Below are positions 46,600 through 58,565 of a DNA stretch of 64,000 nt, in pieces; position 1 is the stretch's first letter; the number at the start of each line of letters is the position of its first letter. The notes under the pieces are model-generated. The model worked only from the letters and a program-made list of their open reading frames with translations, ran no database searches and was not told the DNA's origin. The DNA is taken from assembly GCA_010015655.1 (NCBI GenBank), contig ML976664.1:1-64000 (forward strand). The letters run 5' to 3'. A program made the translations under genes and the position numbers. This DNA is from Bimuria novae-zelandiae CBS 107.79 (lineage: Eukaryota; Ascomycota; Dothideomycetes; Pleosporales; Didymosphaeriaceae).

Positions 46600-49500
46600 T
46601 ACTTTAAGAGATTTATTACATAACTACGCTAAGCTATTAGTTTATTATAGAGTATAATTACCTATAATAAGAGGTCTTAATACTACTAAGTAATATACTG
46701 CTTAAAGGGAGTTAAAGGACGTAGTTCGAAAATAGCATGCCGTAGCTAGCTAGGAGAGCTAATTAGCCTGTTGCCCTTTACTTAATAAACGTACTATATA
46801 GGCAACCTACTACTTACGTAAAGAGGGCTATAAGAGCCCTAGCCTCTATAAGAGAGGAACCTATTCTTACTAACTATTCTAAGCACTACCTGCTTGCCTT
46901 TTCCTTATTAGAAAACTAATAACTAGCTACTCTACCTATAGTATTAATAAAATAGCACTAAAACACCTATTTATAGCGTTAGTTTTAGAAAAGGAGATGC
47001 TGGGCAGCGCGTACGACCTATCTAAGCCCTTTATCTACTAAGAACACGAAATCTAGAGCTACGGCTCTATTACTAAGGAAAACCATAATTAAGACACTTC
47101 CTTAAAACTTGCTCGTATCTAGCAAGGTATTAATAAGGACCTCTTACAACCTCCCTAGCTACCTACGTTTACTAGTAATAACCTGATTACTGCGACGCTA
47201 GAGGCCATAATTAAGTATTTTAGGCAGGAACTAGTAAAGATTACTATAGAGCTAGTTAGCTAGCTACTTCTTTATAGTATGGAGCGATAATAACTGCATA
47301 TATACCGCCAGATCGCTGCTAATGCCTTGGCTAAAGGCGAAGGGCTACATAAAGCCCTTATTTAAGCGTAGTAAAAGATAGACAGGTTAGAAGCCTAACT
47401 TGCTAAACAGGCTATAGTAGGCTCTACCCCTAATACACTAGTAACTTAATCTTATATAACTAAATTCTAAATTCTCCTTTAGACCCTAAGCTAGAGCGTC
47501 CCCTCCGCTAATAACCCGCTAAGCTCTAAGTCTAGTAAGCCTAATAACTTATGTTTTTCGCGCTTATTACTATTTAAGCCTATTACTTATCTATATACAC
47601 GCTCTTTAGGCGTAAGCTAGCGCTTAGTTAAGTTCTTAGACCCTCCGCTGCTCTCAGACGGCAAGACAACTACGACCTTTAAGCACTAGAGGGCCTATAT
47701 AGAGAATAAACTTTAGTCCAACCGCGATTGGTTTATAGGAGAGACTTTAGAGGATACCTAAGAGCGTATCGTAGCATATATAACTACACGCACAGAGGAT
47801 CCCGTCTATAACTAACTTATAACTTTAATTAGAGCTCTACGAGACAGTGGCGAACGCATTAATAGTAAATTTATAATAGATATAATAGAGCAAGCTTTTA
47901 GCGACCTATATAAGAAGAAGAAGGCCCGTTAGGCATTTATTTAATTACGCCTCCGCTCTATAGCTAAGTTTACTAGCTTCTAAGTAGACTTCTTTTGCCT
48001 TATAACGCAGCGCAAGCTACCTGCTAACTAATAAGTTAAAGAGTTCTATAAGAAGCTTATAGATTAACTCTATATAGATATAGGCCGTAATATTTATCGC
48101 CTTAAGGATAATTACTTTAAGTTTATTAACATCGCCCGCGACCTCGCACGACAGGTAGTAATTATAGACTTCTAGGTTATAGCGCGCGCCAAACGAGAAT
48201 CTTAAAAGAAGGCTACTCTTACCTTAGCCACTAGGTCTCGCGAATACGCTTTAATACCAGCGTAGCCCCTTACTTGTATATAGCCAACGCGCGCCGCCAC
48301 TATAGCTCTAAGTAGCTAGCTTACCTGCTACTATTATAAAAAGTTAAGATATATTACTTAAGACTGCCTAAATAGCCCTGTTAATTAGAAAGCGTTAGAG
48401 GCTAGCGATTTAGCACCGCAAGCTAATAAAGAGGTATACTATAAGACTAAGGACGGAGGCTTCCTCTCTTCTAACGAGGAATTAGGAAAAGTATTACTCT
48501 AGGGGAAGTCTCCTTCTTAGAGAATCCTATAGGAGCTGCTAGCATACGAGATCTCTTATTTAGCGAAAGTGCTTTTACTCTGCCCTGCCGCATCTTAACG
48601 AACGGGCTAGTAATTAGGTTAAAGGCTCTTATTAACACAGGCGCAGGTAGCTACGTCTTAGTTTACCTTAAACACCTCCGTATAATTAAGAAGGGACTTA
48701 AGGTATCTATTAAAAGTATAGAAGCTATTCCCCTAGCTAGATATAATAGTTAACTAAATAGGCAGGTGAATAAGCACTTCTAGGCTAACCTAATACTAGA
48801 CGGCCACTACCTTACTACTTACTTTATATCCTACGATACTAGCTACTATAACCTTATAGTTAGCCGCAAGCTTCTCGAGGAAGCTAACATCTAGATTAAC
48901 TATAAGTAGTAGATACTTAAGTGGCTAGACATAATATAAATTAACTATAAACGAGATATTATTATCCCAACGCGGGGCATAGCTACAGGAATTAATCCTA
49001 AGTATTAGGCAGATACTAACCAACGTGACAAGCTTATAGACGTGGCTATTATACGGTATATCTACCGCTTATTGCAGCAATCCCCTCAGCGTCGTACCTA
49101 CTAGAAGAACCTAGCGAAGATAAAGGAGTACCTCCGCTACCAAGCGCTATCGTTATAAGAGTAGTAGCTAACTCGCCCTAAACCTGTCTCCCGCAAGGAC
49201 CTCGCTGAGGCAGGTCTTAAGATTAATATTATAAGAGCTACAGTATTTATAATTAATACGCGTTAGAAAGAGATAGTTATTAGCTATATTAGTATTTATA
49301 AAGTAGAGAAGCTAATCTAAGACTGTAAGGAGGAGCTAGGCCAGATAGACCTGCTAGACCTAGACGAAGAACTCCGCCAGCTTCTTATAGAGAAGTTACT
49401 ATTCCTAGGCTATACGGGCGCTACCCTAGCTTACTTCTTAAAGAAGGACTCTAACGTACTACCTCTACACCGCGATGGCGTTAATCACAATATTAAGCTA

Positions 49501-52500
49501 ACTGCAGATAATACACTAATATTAAGCCTACTATATAGCATGTGTCTAGAGTAGTTATAGCTTGTTAAGGATTACCTAAATAACTACCTCTAACGCGGCG
49601 TTATTACTTACAGCAACGCGCCCTACGCCTTACTAGTACTATTTACTAAGAAGCCTAGAGGGGGGTAGTAATTTTATATTAACTATCGCAAGCTTAACGC
49701 TATTATAAAGAAAGATATCTATCCTATCCTACTTATCTAAGAGACCCTTACGAGGCTCGCCCGTGCTAAAATATTTACTAAGCTAGACGTACAGCAGGCC
49801 TTTTATCGCATTTAACTAGATAAGAAAGTAGAGGACCTAACCACGTTTTATATACGCTATAGTAACTACAAGTATCGTATACTCCTATTTAGTCTCTATA
49901 ATAAACCTGCCACCTTCTAGTAATATATTAACAAGGTACTATATAGCCTACTTAACGACTTTTGCACAGCATATCTAGACAATATCCTTATCTACTTAGA
50001 GGATCCACTACACTATAAGGAGCATGTTGCGCAGGCGCTTAAACGACTCCGCGACGCTAGTTTGCAAGCAGATATTAAGAAAAGCGAGTTTATAGTAACT
50101 AGGACAAAGTTCCTTAGCCTTATTATTAGCACTTAAGGTATTTAGAAGGACCTAGAGAAGATCGCTACTATGCAGGACTAGCTTATGCCTATATTAGTTA
50201 AAAGTATATAGTTATTTTTAAGCTTTTGCAACTTCTACTAAACCTTCCTTAAGGACTATAGACGCATTATTAGACTGCTTATAAAGCTCCTTAAGAAGGG
50301 CGCCTAGCATGCCTTTAAAGAGCGAGAGCTTGTAGCCTTTTAGCAAGTTAAAGACTTTATGCTATTAGACAACGTACTTACTTACTACTCTCCTTATCGC
50401 GTCACACGCATAGAAACAAACGCGAGCGATAGTGTTATTACTAGCATACTCTCTTAGCTATAGGACGACGGACTCTAGCGACCTATAGCCTTCTATTCTA
50501 AGATAATGAGCGACCCGCAGATAAACTATAATATACACGATAAAGAAATGCTGGCCATAATCTATAGCCTTAAAGAATAGAGATCTTAGCTTATTAGTCT
50601 ATAGACGACTAAGCCCTTTAGCGCTATTACAAACTATTAAGCGCTAGAGTACTTCTTTACTAAGTATAAGCTTACTCCTCGACAGATGCGCTAGGCTATA
50701 ATAGTGGCTAATTTTAACCTAAAGCTTACCTACTAACTAGGCACTGCTAACGTGGTGGCTAACGCGCTATTACGCAAGCAGGAGGAACTATAGACTTAAA
50801 AGGAGAAGGATAAGGTAGCTTGCATAAGGGTCTTCTTATAAACTAAGTAGCTAGATATTAATATAGTGTAAGAAGCTATAACCTAACTCGCTAACCTAGT
50901 TACTTAAGGATTATAGGGCTAGGAGCTTAAGATTGCTATAATAGACACCTTTCTAGCCTCTTCCTTTACAGAGGATCCTCATGCCCTCGTTAATTAGGTA
51001 ATTAAGGTGAACTAGAATTATAATAGCCTATAAAAGCTGCAGGAAAAAGCTCTATCTAATAACTAAGGACTATAAAAGCTAAATAATTAAGATCTACTCT
51101 TATATAAAGATTAGCTAATTATTCTAGTAGTTAACTTCTTACGCACCTACTTAATCTAAGCCGCCTATACTACGTAGCTTACTACTTACCTAGGAAAAAG
51201 GAAGACAGCGAAGCTACTTAGAGATTAGTACTATTAGCCAAATCTAGCAAAGGACGTGGACACCTATGTCGCCGCCTATAAGGCTTATTAATAGAGTTAT
51301 ACGCCCCGCGATCGCACCCTAGAACTACTTAAGCTACTACTAATACTAAAGTAAGCATAGTAGGACATTTTAATAGACTTTAAGTTATTCCTACCTAATA
51401 AGAAAGGGTACGATAACGCCTTTATTATAATTAACCGCCTAAGTAAGCGCTGCTTCTCACTGCCCTGCTATAAGATAACCACGGCGGAACAGGCTACAGA
51501 TATATACTATCGCTATATTTGGCGCGTGTACGGCCCACCTAAGTCTATCGTCTCTAATCGAGGCCCGCAGTTTATCTTAGTATTTATAAATAAGCTATGC
51601 TAACTTATAGGCGTTAAGCAAAAGCTCTTAATAGCTTATTATCCTTAAACTAATAGTAATATAGAAATTATAAACTAGTACCTTAACTAGCGCCTTCGCC
51701 TATTTATTAACTACTACTAGGATAACTAGTCTGACCTACTGCCCTGCATGGACTGGGCTCAGGCTATACTGCCTTATGAGACTACAGGCCTCTCGCCGTA
51801 CGAGATCGAGTTTGGACATTAGCCTATACACCACTAGGACTGGGAAGAGCGGACAAAGACCTTGCCTATAGCCTGTAAGCAGATGTCCTGAGAGGAAGCG
51901 CAGAACTACGTAAAGGTTTAATATAACGCTATAAAGCAGGCTATAAAGATAGCTTAGAGAGGGATTATTTATGCCTAGGAGCAACAAGCACGTTAAGTAA
52001 ATAAGAAGTAATATAAGCTAGATTTTAAAGTAGGTAATTAAGTCTATATTACGCTAAAAGGCTTTATAACTAACCGGCCTAGTTAGAAGCTCGACTAGTA
52101 GATATACGGGCCCTACCTAATTATCGCTATAAAAGGACACTTCTACTAAGTTAAGCTTCCGCCATATATACACATGCACAATGTCTTCTATGCAGACCGC
52201 CTATAGAAAGCTACTATAGACACACTGCTAGATTAGATAGAGCTAGAAGAGGAGCTAATAAAGGTTGATAGTAACCTAGAATAGCAAGTAGAAGAGATCC
52301 TTAATAGCTATATCTATTAAGGATATTTATAATATAAAGTCTCCTAAACTGCCTATAATCCTGACCCTACCTAGTACAACGCCCGAGGCTTTGTTAGGGC
52401 ACTATATAAAGTAAAGGAGTATTATAACGCATACCTAGATAAAGCGGGGCTACTACTACGACTAGACATCTGGCTGCGAGTGTATAAGGCCGGCACCTAT

Positions 52501-52560
52501 CTAGAGATAATAGAGGAAGATAATAAAGCTGCGGTTATACTAGCACAAGGCAAGATATAA
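46600..52560 (+). pseudogene. Decayed G1 gypsy gag-pol
   Basis: A nearly collinear polyprotein readable through stops. Gag with a zinc-knuckle-like block near 48.3 kb (TCYYYKKLRYIT). RT with AKIFTKLDVQQAFYRI (49.77 kb) and YLDNILIYLEDP (49.97 kb), where the usual YIDD box now reads YLDN. RNase H near 50.4-50.6 kb (IETNASDSVITSIL, NIHDKEMLAIIYSLKE). Integrase 51.3-51.8 kb with DILIDFKLFLP, VSNRGPQFI and the SPYEIEFG motif. A C-terminal block near 52.3-52.5 kb has YNARGFVRALYKVKEYYNAYL. Dozens of TAG/TAA codons sit where Gln or Trp is expected. The catalytic D-to-N change in the RT box is also a G-to-A change. Confidence 0.85.
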
Positions 52561-52612
52561 AGGAGGTGACACGACGGACTTAGAGGACTGCGCCTACCTT
52601 AGAGGGGGGTAA

Positions 52613-52881
52613 TGTGATGGCCTAGCATGCTAGCAGGATACATGACCTTGCGTGAGAGGCGCGACTGCCTCACGCCTGGGTGCAGCTGCCTCACGCCTGG
52701 GTGCAACTGCCCACGCACCCAGTGTAGCTATCTCGGATAGATAGATGTTCCGTGCCGAGCGGCAGCGCATAAAAGCGCCGCAGGCCTGTGTACCTACAGT
52801 CTCCTTATCTTAGTGTAGCTGAAATAGAGCCAACCTACCTTATCTACTTTCTTAATGCAGGAGCCTGTGCCCGTCCTCACA
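52613..52881 (+). repeat. 3' LTR of the nested G1 gypsy element
   Basis: 269 bp starting TGTGATGGCC directly after a polypurine tract and ending CCTCACA before the GTAGT duplication. Differs from the 5' LTR by scattered transitions. Confidence 0.9.
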
Positions 52882-52886
52882 GTAGT

Positions 52887-55129
52887 ATTAAAATTATATC
52901 GTAATTAGCTTTCTTAATAATATTAAGGGTATTTAGTTCCTATTATACATAATTTATAGGGATAGTTTTAATTTTGTATTTAATTATTACTTTGTCAGAT
53001 ATTATTTATTTATTTATAATATAAATAGTATAGGGTATAGCCTTCTTACGCTTATAGAGTCCTACTTTATTAAGTACCTTTTTTAATATACAGCTTTTCT
53101 ATACTTTTAAGTCTTGCATGGCTTTTATTTATATTTCTTTAAGCTATACTATTAGATTAATTATTATCTAACTATTAGTAGTATTTATTTCTTTAAAGGC
53201 GTTCTCCTGTCTAAGCCTAGGTCTAAAAAAGACATCTTCTTAGTTACTAGCTTTATAGGCTTAAGGCACCCTTTCCCTTTCTCTTCCTAAAGCTATTACT
53301 AAGCCTTTTTTTTAAAAAGCTTTATTATCCTTATTTCCTATTACAAATTTAATCCTAAGGGTTATAGTTCTCTTTAGTATATAATTAAATCCGTGCTTCG
53401 TCTTTTAAATTTTATATTTTTTATAATTAGGGTGTAAATACGTTTACTATATATCTAACGTGCATTTTCTATTAACTGGTATAATAGTATTTAATTTATT
53501 ACTTATTTAAAGTATTAAAAATATCGCGTTTCGCGTTTATCCTAAAGGTAAACATTATAACAGGCAATAAGGTAGTTAAACCACTCTTATTAGAATCGCT
53601 AGTATATTTAGGAAAAAAAAACTATATTCTTTAGCTTAGTAATATAAAGTATATTAATCTTCTTTATAGAGGGTCTATCGTATAATTCTATGCGTAAGAT
53701 TACAGTAGTCTAAGTTATACTATAGTTTGTAGTTTAGGTTTTTGTTTAGGTACTTTTTCTTAGGGTTTTTATATTTATAATAGTGGTCAACCTATTCACG
53801 TGCTACTTTACTAACTAGATTAAGTTAGTAAGTATAGTAAAATGCTACATTATAATCCTTATCTTATTATTTTACTACTATAAAATTAAAGTCTCTTTCC
53901 CTTAATTAATATTCTTTTAAGAAGTTAAAAACATTCGTTATCTTACTAGTAACTAGTTTACTCTACCTAGGATAAGGTATAAAAAATTAAAGTACTAGCT
54001 CTTTTTTTTTTTCTAAACCTTTATGCGCATTCTTGTAAAGTTAAGAGTTAAGTAACCCTAATTATTCTAAATCTTTATTATAAATATTAATTTATTTAAT
54101 AGTACTTACTATCTACTATTCCTTATTAGTCGTTTTTTGGTTATTAACGATTAGTACGTTTAACTGCCTAGTAACCTTGTTCTTACATCTGCGGTTCCTG
54201 GCTATATGGTCTGGTTTACCACATATATAGCGAAGTCGCGTCCCGGTTCCTTGTTTGTAGGGTCTATCTAGGGTATGTCCTTATTTAGACTTATAAAAGC
54301 CTTTTACCTTTCCTATTCTTTTCTCTATTACGTTAACTTAATAGTACTAGATTCCCTTTATTAGTTAGTAACTATAGTTAGCTTAGTTCTTTTATTATTA
54401 CTATTATTTAAGGTTATAATAGTTATCCTTTATCGCAGGTAGTCGATAGCCTCTTTTATTTTAGTTCTAGCGTAGGTCTTATTTTAGTTTATATTATTTA
54501 TTATTAATTTAAGTTACTTCTACTATAAGTTCTTATAAAGTATTAGTTTTTATTTTACTACACAACAGTTCTTCGCGCAAGTGTTATTTAAGTCCCTTAT
54601 AAAATATAGCTATAGCTCTATTATTATTTTATATAACTTGGTTAGTATTCTGGCGGAATTTAGATTTATATTTAGCTACTAAATAGGTTTATTTAAGTAA
54701 TTAGATGTTTTATTCAGCAATAGCCTCTTAGTTAGTAATTTTAAAGTATTATTTAACATTAGTATAAATAGCATTATAATTTTTTATAATCTTATCCGTG
54801 GCGCCGCCTTCTATATTAGCCCTGGCTAGATATTAATTAACGTAAGGATAAATCTACTTAAAGGTATCTCCCTATATATAGGTAAAAGTAAATATAGTCT
54901 TATCTATATCTTCTTATTCTTTCTTTATTTTATAAAAGTATAGGTTAAGTTGCAAGATCTATAGTTCTGTATAATTACGTTTACTACAAAAGAGGTTAGG
55001 CTTTTTATAAAAGCTTCTTATTTTTTTTTGCTATAGTAGTAATACTTACTCCTTTAAGAGTATTTATTCTAGTATTTATCGTGTTAATAAAAAAGGTATC
55101 GTTAACGCTTATATTAAGGGTATTTAAAA
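52887..55129 (-). pseudogene. Decayed G2 gypsy gag and proximal pol
   Basis: Minus-strand sequence between the G1 insertion and the G2 5' LTR. A Gag zinc knuckle is recognisable near 54.25-54.20 kb (CYICGKPDHIARNR, the last Cys replaced by Arg). Protease and early RT should lie between 53.9 and 52.9 kb, but I could not read their motifs through the stops. Confidence 0.6.
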
Positions 55130-55556
55130 TATTAAGCCCTTTGGGGTAGCTAGTCCCTAAAAAGTATAGGTTAGTTCTTAAGTGAAAGTATTAGTAATAT
55201 AAGTAAGGGGTATTAATAGCTTACGCGTATTAATAGGCATTAGTATTAAAAGTATATATAGTATAATTAAATTAATAGGAGCCTAAGTTAAATCTAAATA
55301 ATAGATTAGTAAACAAGTTAAATATAATAGTAAAATGCTACCATCGCGTTCCTATATACATGACTCGTCCCATGAATCCCAATATTCCCGAGAGTCCCAA
55401 AGTCCCATGTGCCAAGATACTTCTGGGACGCCCGATACTTCTGGGACGCGTGACTAATCACGTGACTCGTGGCTGAGTAAGGAATCTTGGCTTGGTCGCA
55501 CGGATAAGTGTCCCTGCCCCGCCCCGCGTCATGTTAGATCTCAACGGATCTTAACA
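55130..55556 (-). repeat. 5' LTR of G2, 427 bp
   Basis: Pairs with 33692-34244. Two copies of the 18-bp unit (ACTTCTGGGACGCC) near 55427-55450. Its first 210 bp are AT-mutated, whereas from about 55345 to the end CpA and CpG are retained. Followed by CCTTA. Confidence 0.88.
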
Positions 55557-55561
55557 CCTTA

Positions 55562-55784
55562 CAGCGGTCCTAAGAGCTATTATTACGAGAGTTATAAGTA
55601 GTATTAACGCCATTATTAGCGTTAGAGGTAGCTATAAAGGCTTTAATCATTTAAAAAAATATTATTAGGAGTAGCTTTAATAAGCGCTTTATAAATAATT
55701 ATAATAATATTAATTAAAAAAAGGTAGCTTAGTACTAGATATTATAGTATACCTTTATTAGTAAAAAGAGCTAGGTCTTTTAGT
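55562..55784. other. AT-rich decayed DNA
   Basis: TpA-rich, with no frame or motif. It is interrupted at 55785-55789 (ATAAC) by a solo LTR. Confidence 0.4.
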
Positions 55785-55789
55785 ATAAC

Positions 55790-56042
55790 TGTCTGCACTG
55801 TCTCGCCTTTCGCGCTACGGGAAATGTGTAACCCAATTATACCCCTATACCTCCTCACTTACACATAACCTGATACTGTACCAAAACCCCCTCGCCTCCA
55901 CACAACCTGATACTGTCTCATATCCACGAGAACTGGAAGGGAGGTATATAGAGCTATCGAAGCACACACAAAGAGAAAGAATAGACACCAGATACCAAAG
56001 GCAGAGAGATACTTGTTTTTCCTTACTATCTGTAAATCGACA
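55790..56042. repeat. Solo LTR, 253 bp
   Basis: TGTCTGCACTG...AAATCGACA with perfect duplication ATAAC at 55785-55789 and 56043-56047. Ordinary GC with many CA dinucleotides, in sharp contrast to its AT-rich surroundings, so it is young or RIP-spared. No relative elsewhere in the window. Confidence 0.82.
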
Positions 56043-56130
56043 ATAACTATTATATTATGTTAAAGTAAAGTCTATTATAAATTATAACTAATAAGCCTAA
56101 GCGTACCTTCCTTTTATACCACTTTTACTA

Positions 56131-56467
56131 GACTAGTAAATAGGTTAAGGATTACTAAGCTTAGGTTAGGATTAGGTTAAGGTCGTATAGATATTAAGTT
56201 AGACCTAACGTTTAGTATATTAAAGATTTCTTAGGATTGTTAATAATTTAATTATAGTAGTCATTCATTATAATAATAAGCCCTAGTAATGCTTAAACCT
56301 TTAATACTTTTATAAAAAGAGTTATACTTCCTTATTCTATATTAATACTAAAATATTAGGTTAGGATTAAGTTAGTATTAAGTTAGGATTAAGTTAAAGT
56401 TAGGTAAAGGTTAGGTTCTTATATAATATAACCTAGCCCTAACCTAACCATGACCCATTTACCAGCC
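56131..56467. mobile_element. Non-coding TIR element with telomere-like repeats, copy 2
   Basis: Starts GACTAGTAAATAGGTTAAGG and ends CCCATTTACCAGCC, matching copy 1 at 23551-24079. It holds the same TTAGG-rich arms and one TCTTATATAATA palindrome (about 56415). It is 192 bp shorter than copy 1 through loss of one palindrome unit and other internal sequence. Confidence 0.6.
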
Positions 56468-57012
56468 TAACCTTTACTAGTATAATTAAGGTAATAAATG
56501 CTATAAGCTTTATAGTAAAATACCTAGGTTATTAAAGGCGTAGCTACTATAGTCACTAAGTAGTTAGTTAACTATTTTTAACACGATAAAAAAAGGCGTA
56601 CCTATTATATAGACTATAATTAATGAGTAAAGTAATTTTAATATCTAAAACTTTTCGCTTCTTATAATATAATAGCTTATTAAAAATAATTATTTACTAC
56701 GCAATTTCAAGACTAAAAGCTTTTAGAATATATTAGGGTTTACTAATCTTATAATAGTTTAAGCGCTATAAATAAGCCATAATAACGTATTAAGATTTGT
56801 ATTATAACTATATAACTACCTTTAGGCTGGTAAATGGGTTGAGGTCGCAAGGGCCACAGTTGGATCTAACTAAGCAGAACACAAAAATTCTAAACTTAAA
56901 CTCTTTATAACTTTTTAATATAAGGACTATACTTATGTAAAATTAGTAAGAGGTGTGTATATATATATAAGTTATATAACATTAATAAAAAGACTATACT
57001 TCATATTTATTA
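56468..57012. other. AT-rich DNA with an orphan TIR
   Basis: No frame. At 56825-56844 GGCTGGTAAATGGGTTGAGG is a third, unmutated-looking end of the telomere-like TIR family without an evident partner. A TA microsatellite lies near 56960. Confidence 0.45.
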
Positions 57013-57184
57013 TGGAGGGTAAAACGAGCTGGATAGTATATAGTTCGGAGATCGAATTAATTGATTAGTAATATATAAAAAGTTGCTGTAAGAGTAGTAT
57101 TTATACTAAGTATTTAATGTTATATTTACTTATTTTACTTAATCCTTCTAATTAGGATACCTATAAGGAATAATTCCCGCGACA
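57013..57184 (-). repeat. 3' LTR of the right-edge copia element, 172 bp
   Basis: On the minus strand TGTCGCGGGAATT...CCTCCA. Bounded by a polypurine tract on the internal side. Its target duplication cannot be checked. Confidence 0.75.
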
Positions 57185-58565
57185 CCCCTCCTATCTTAGT
57201 AAGCTTTTAGACGTTAACTATAAGCTTCTAAGCTATTCGTTAAGGGAATTATAGGCCTTAGTTAAGCGTATTTTGTAATCGAGCGCTATTTAATTAGAGC
57301 AGAGTAGCGTACTACTAAGTAATAGTGCGTAATCTTGCTTAGTATTAGACTATGCGCGCTACCTGCGCTCGCGCTTACAAGAAATAAAGACTTGCCCCTC
57401 TATTATTTTTCTCCTTTAAGTTGCATAATAAACTTTTTTATATTACTTAATTATTTACTTTTTAAAGCTCTCGCACGCTAACTCTTTTTTTTTATATTTA
57501 AAATAAGTTCCTGCTTAGCTACTATTATAGTAAGTTCTTAGATCTTAGTATGGCAGTGGCGCTGCGCTACTATAGTAACCCGCCCTTATAGCGTCTAAGC
57601 TCTAAGGATCCCTTACTTTTTTTTTTTTTTTTTTTTTAGTAATTCGCTAACGCGCTTTGTAGGCTAGCTCTACTAAGAAGACCTCGCGGAAGAAGGTCTC
57701 TATGCAAGCCGCTGCCGCGTGCGCGCGCGCGCCGCGAAGAAATATCCTACGTTCTAAGAGATTACTATTCCTATAGCTCTAATTCGTGCTCTTAAGAAGT
57801 ATAATAGGCTACTTAAGGTGCCTGCTTACGCACCTTTATCTTCTAGTAATACTAAGTAGGGTAGTAAGATTAAGCCTATACCTAATCCTAAGCCTAAGCT
57901 AGCTACTCCTAATCGTAGTCTTAAAAGTAATATAACTTAGAAGATCTTTACGCCGCACTTACTTATTATAGTTATAAAAAAGTTATATAATAAGTCTTAC
58001 CTTAGCTATATTAAGAGCGCGCTTAAAGGTTATTTTAATAGCAAGTGCTATAAGCGTGCTATAAAGACTAGCTACTATTAGCGCTATAGCTCTAGCTACT
58101 TTTATTATTTAGTATAAGTATTTTGCTGCTCTACTCTATAATTACGCTTATTCAAAATAGCCCTTTAACTTATAAGCTTATTATAGCTTACTTTCCTTAC
58201 TCTCCTCTAGGACCAAAGCTTAGAGGTATATATCTTTCTAAGCTCTATTTAATCCTTATACTAATTACTTATAGGGGCGTAAGCTAAAGAAGGCGCGTGC
58301 TACTATAAAGGTAATACTTAATTTATATAATAGTAATAAGGAGGAAGAGGAGCTTACTAATATTATTATTATTAAACTATTTATTACTAAGAAGCGTGCT
58401 CGTGCTATAAAGCTATTTAAGTAGCTTATAAACCTTATAATTAACTAAGTAGTTAAGAGCCTTATATAGCGCTTTAGCGCTTTATACTCTTAATTTTTAT
58501 ACTCTATAATTTACTACTTTATACTTCTTAAGTTTAGTTACTTCTTAAAATATTTGTATTATTAC
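57185..58565. other. Extra region between copia pol end and 3' LTR
   Basis: About 1.4 kb, longer than the usual copia 3' leader. Plus-strand sequence at 57655-57750 reads STKKTSRKKVSMQAAAACARA and can be followed with stops to about 58110 (SYLSYIKSALKGYF). It contains a 21-T run near 57620. It may be an antisense accessory frame, a nested insertion without clear ends, or chance. Confidence 0.35.

Larger units (their letters stand above)
46240..52881 (+). mobile_element. Complete G1 Ty3/gypsy retrotransposon nested in G2
   Basis: 6642 bp with two 269-bp LTRs (46240-46508, TGTGACGG...; 52613-52881, ...CCTCACA) and perfect duplication GTAGT at 46235-46239 and 52882-52886. The polypurine tract AGAGGGGGGTAA precedes the 3' LTR. 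Gene order gag, protease, RT, RNase H, integrase on the plus strand. The LTRs are GC-rich while the body is AT-rich. Confidence 0.92.
33692..55556 (-). mobile_element. G2 Ty3/gypsy retrotransposon with two nested retrotransposons
   Basis: LTRs at 33692-34244 (3' LTR) and 55130-55556 (5' LTR), host duplication CCTTA at 33687-33691 and 55557-55561. The coding strand is minus: the complement next to the low-coordinate LTR is the polypurine tract AGGAGGGGAGC. Subtracting the nested copia (35431-43557) and gypsy (46240-52881) elements with their duplications leaves about 7.1 kb, a normal gypsy length. Heavily AT-rich with stops throughout. Confidence 0.88.
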
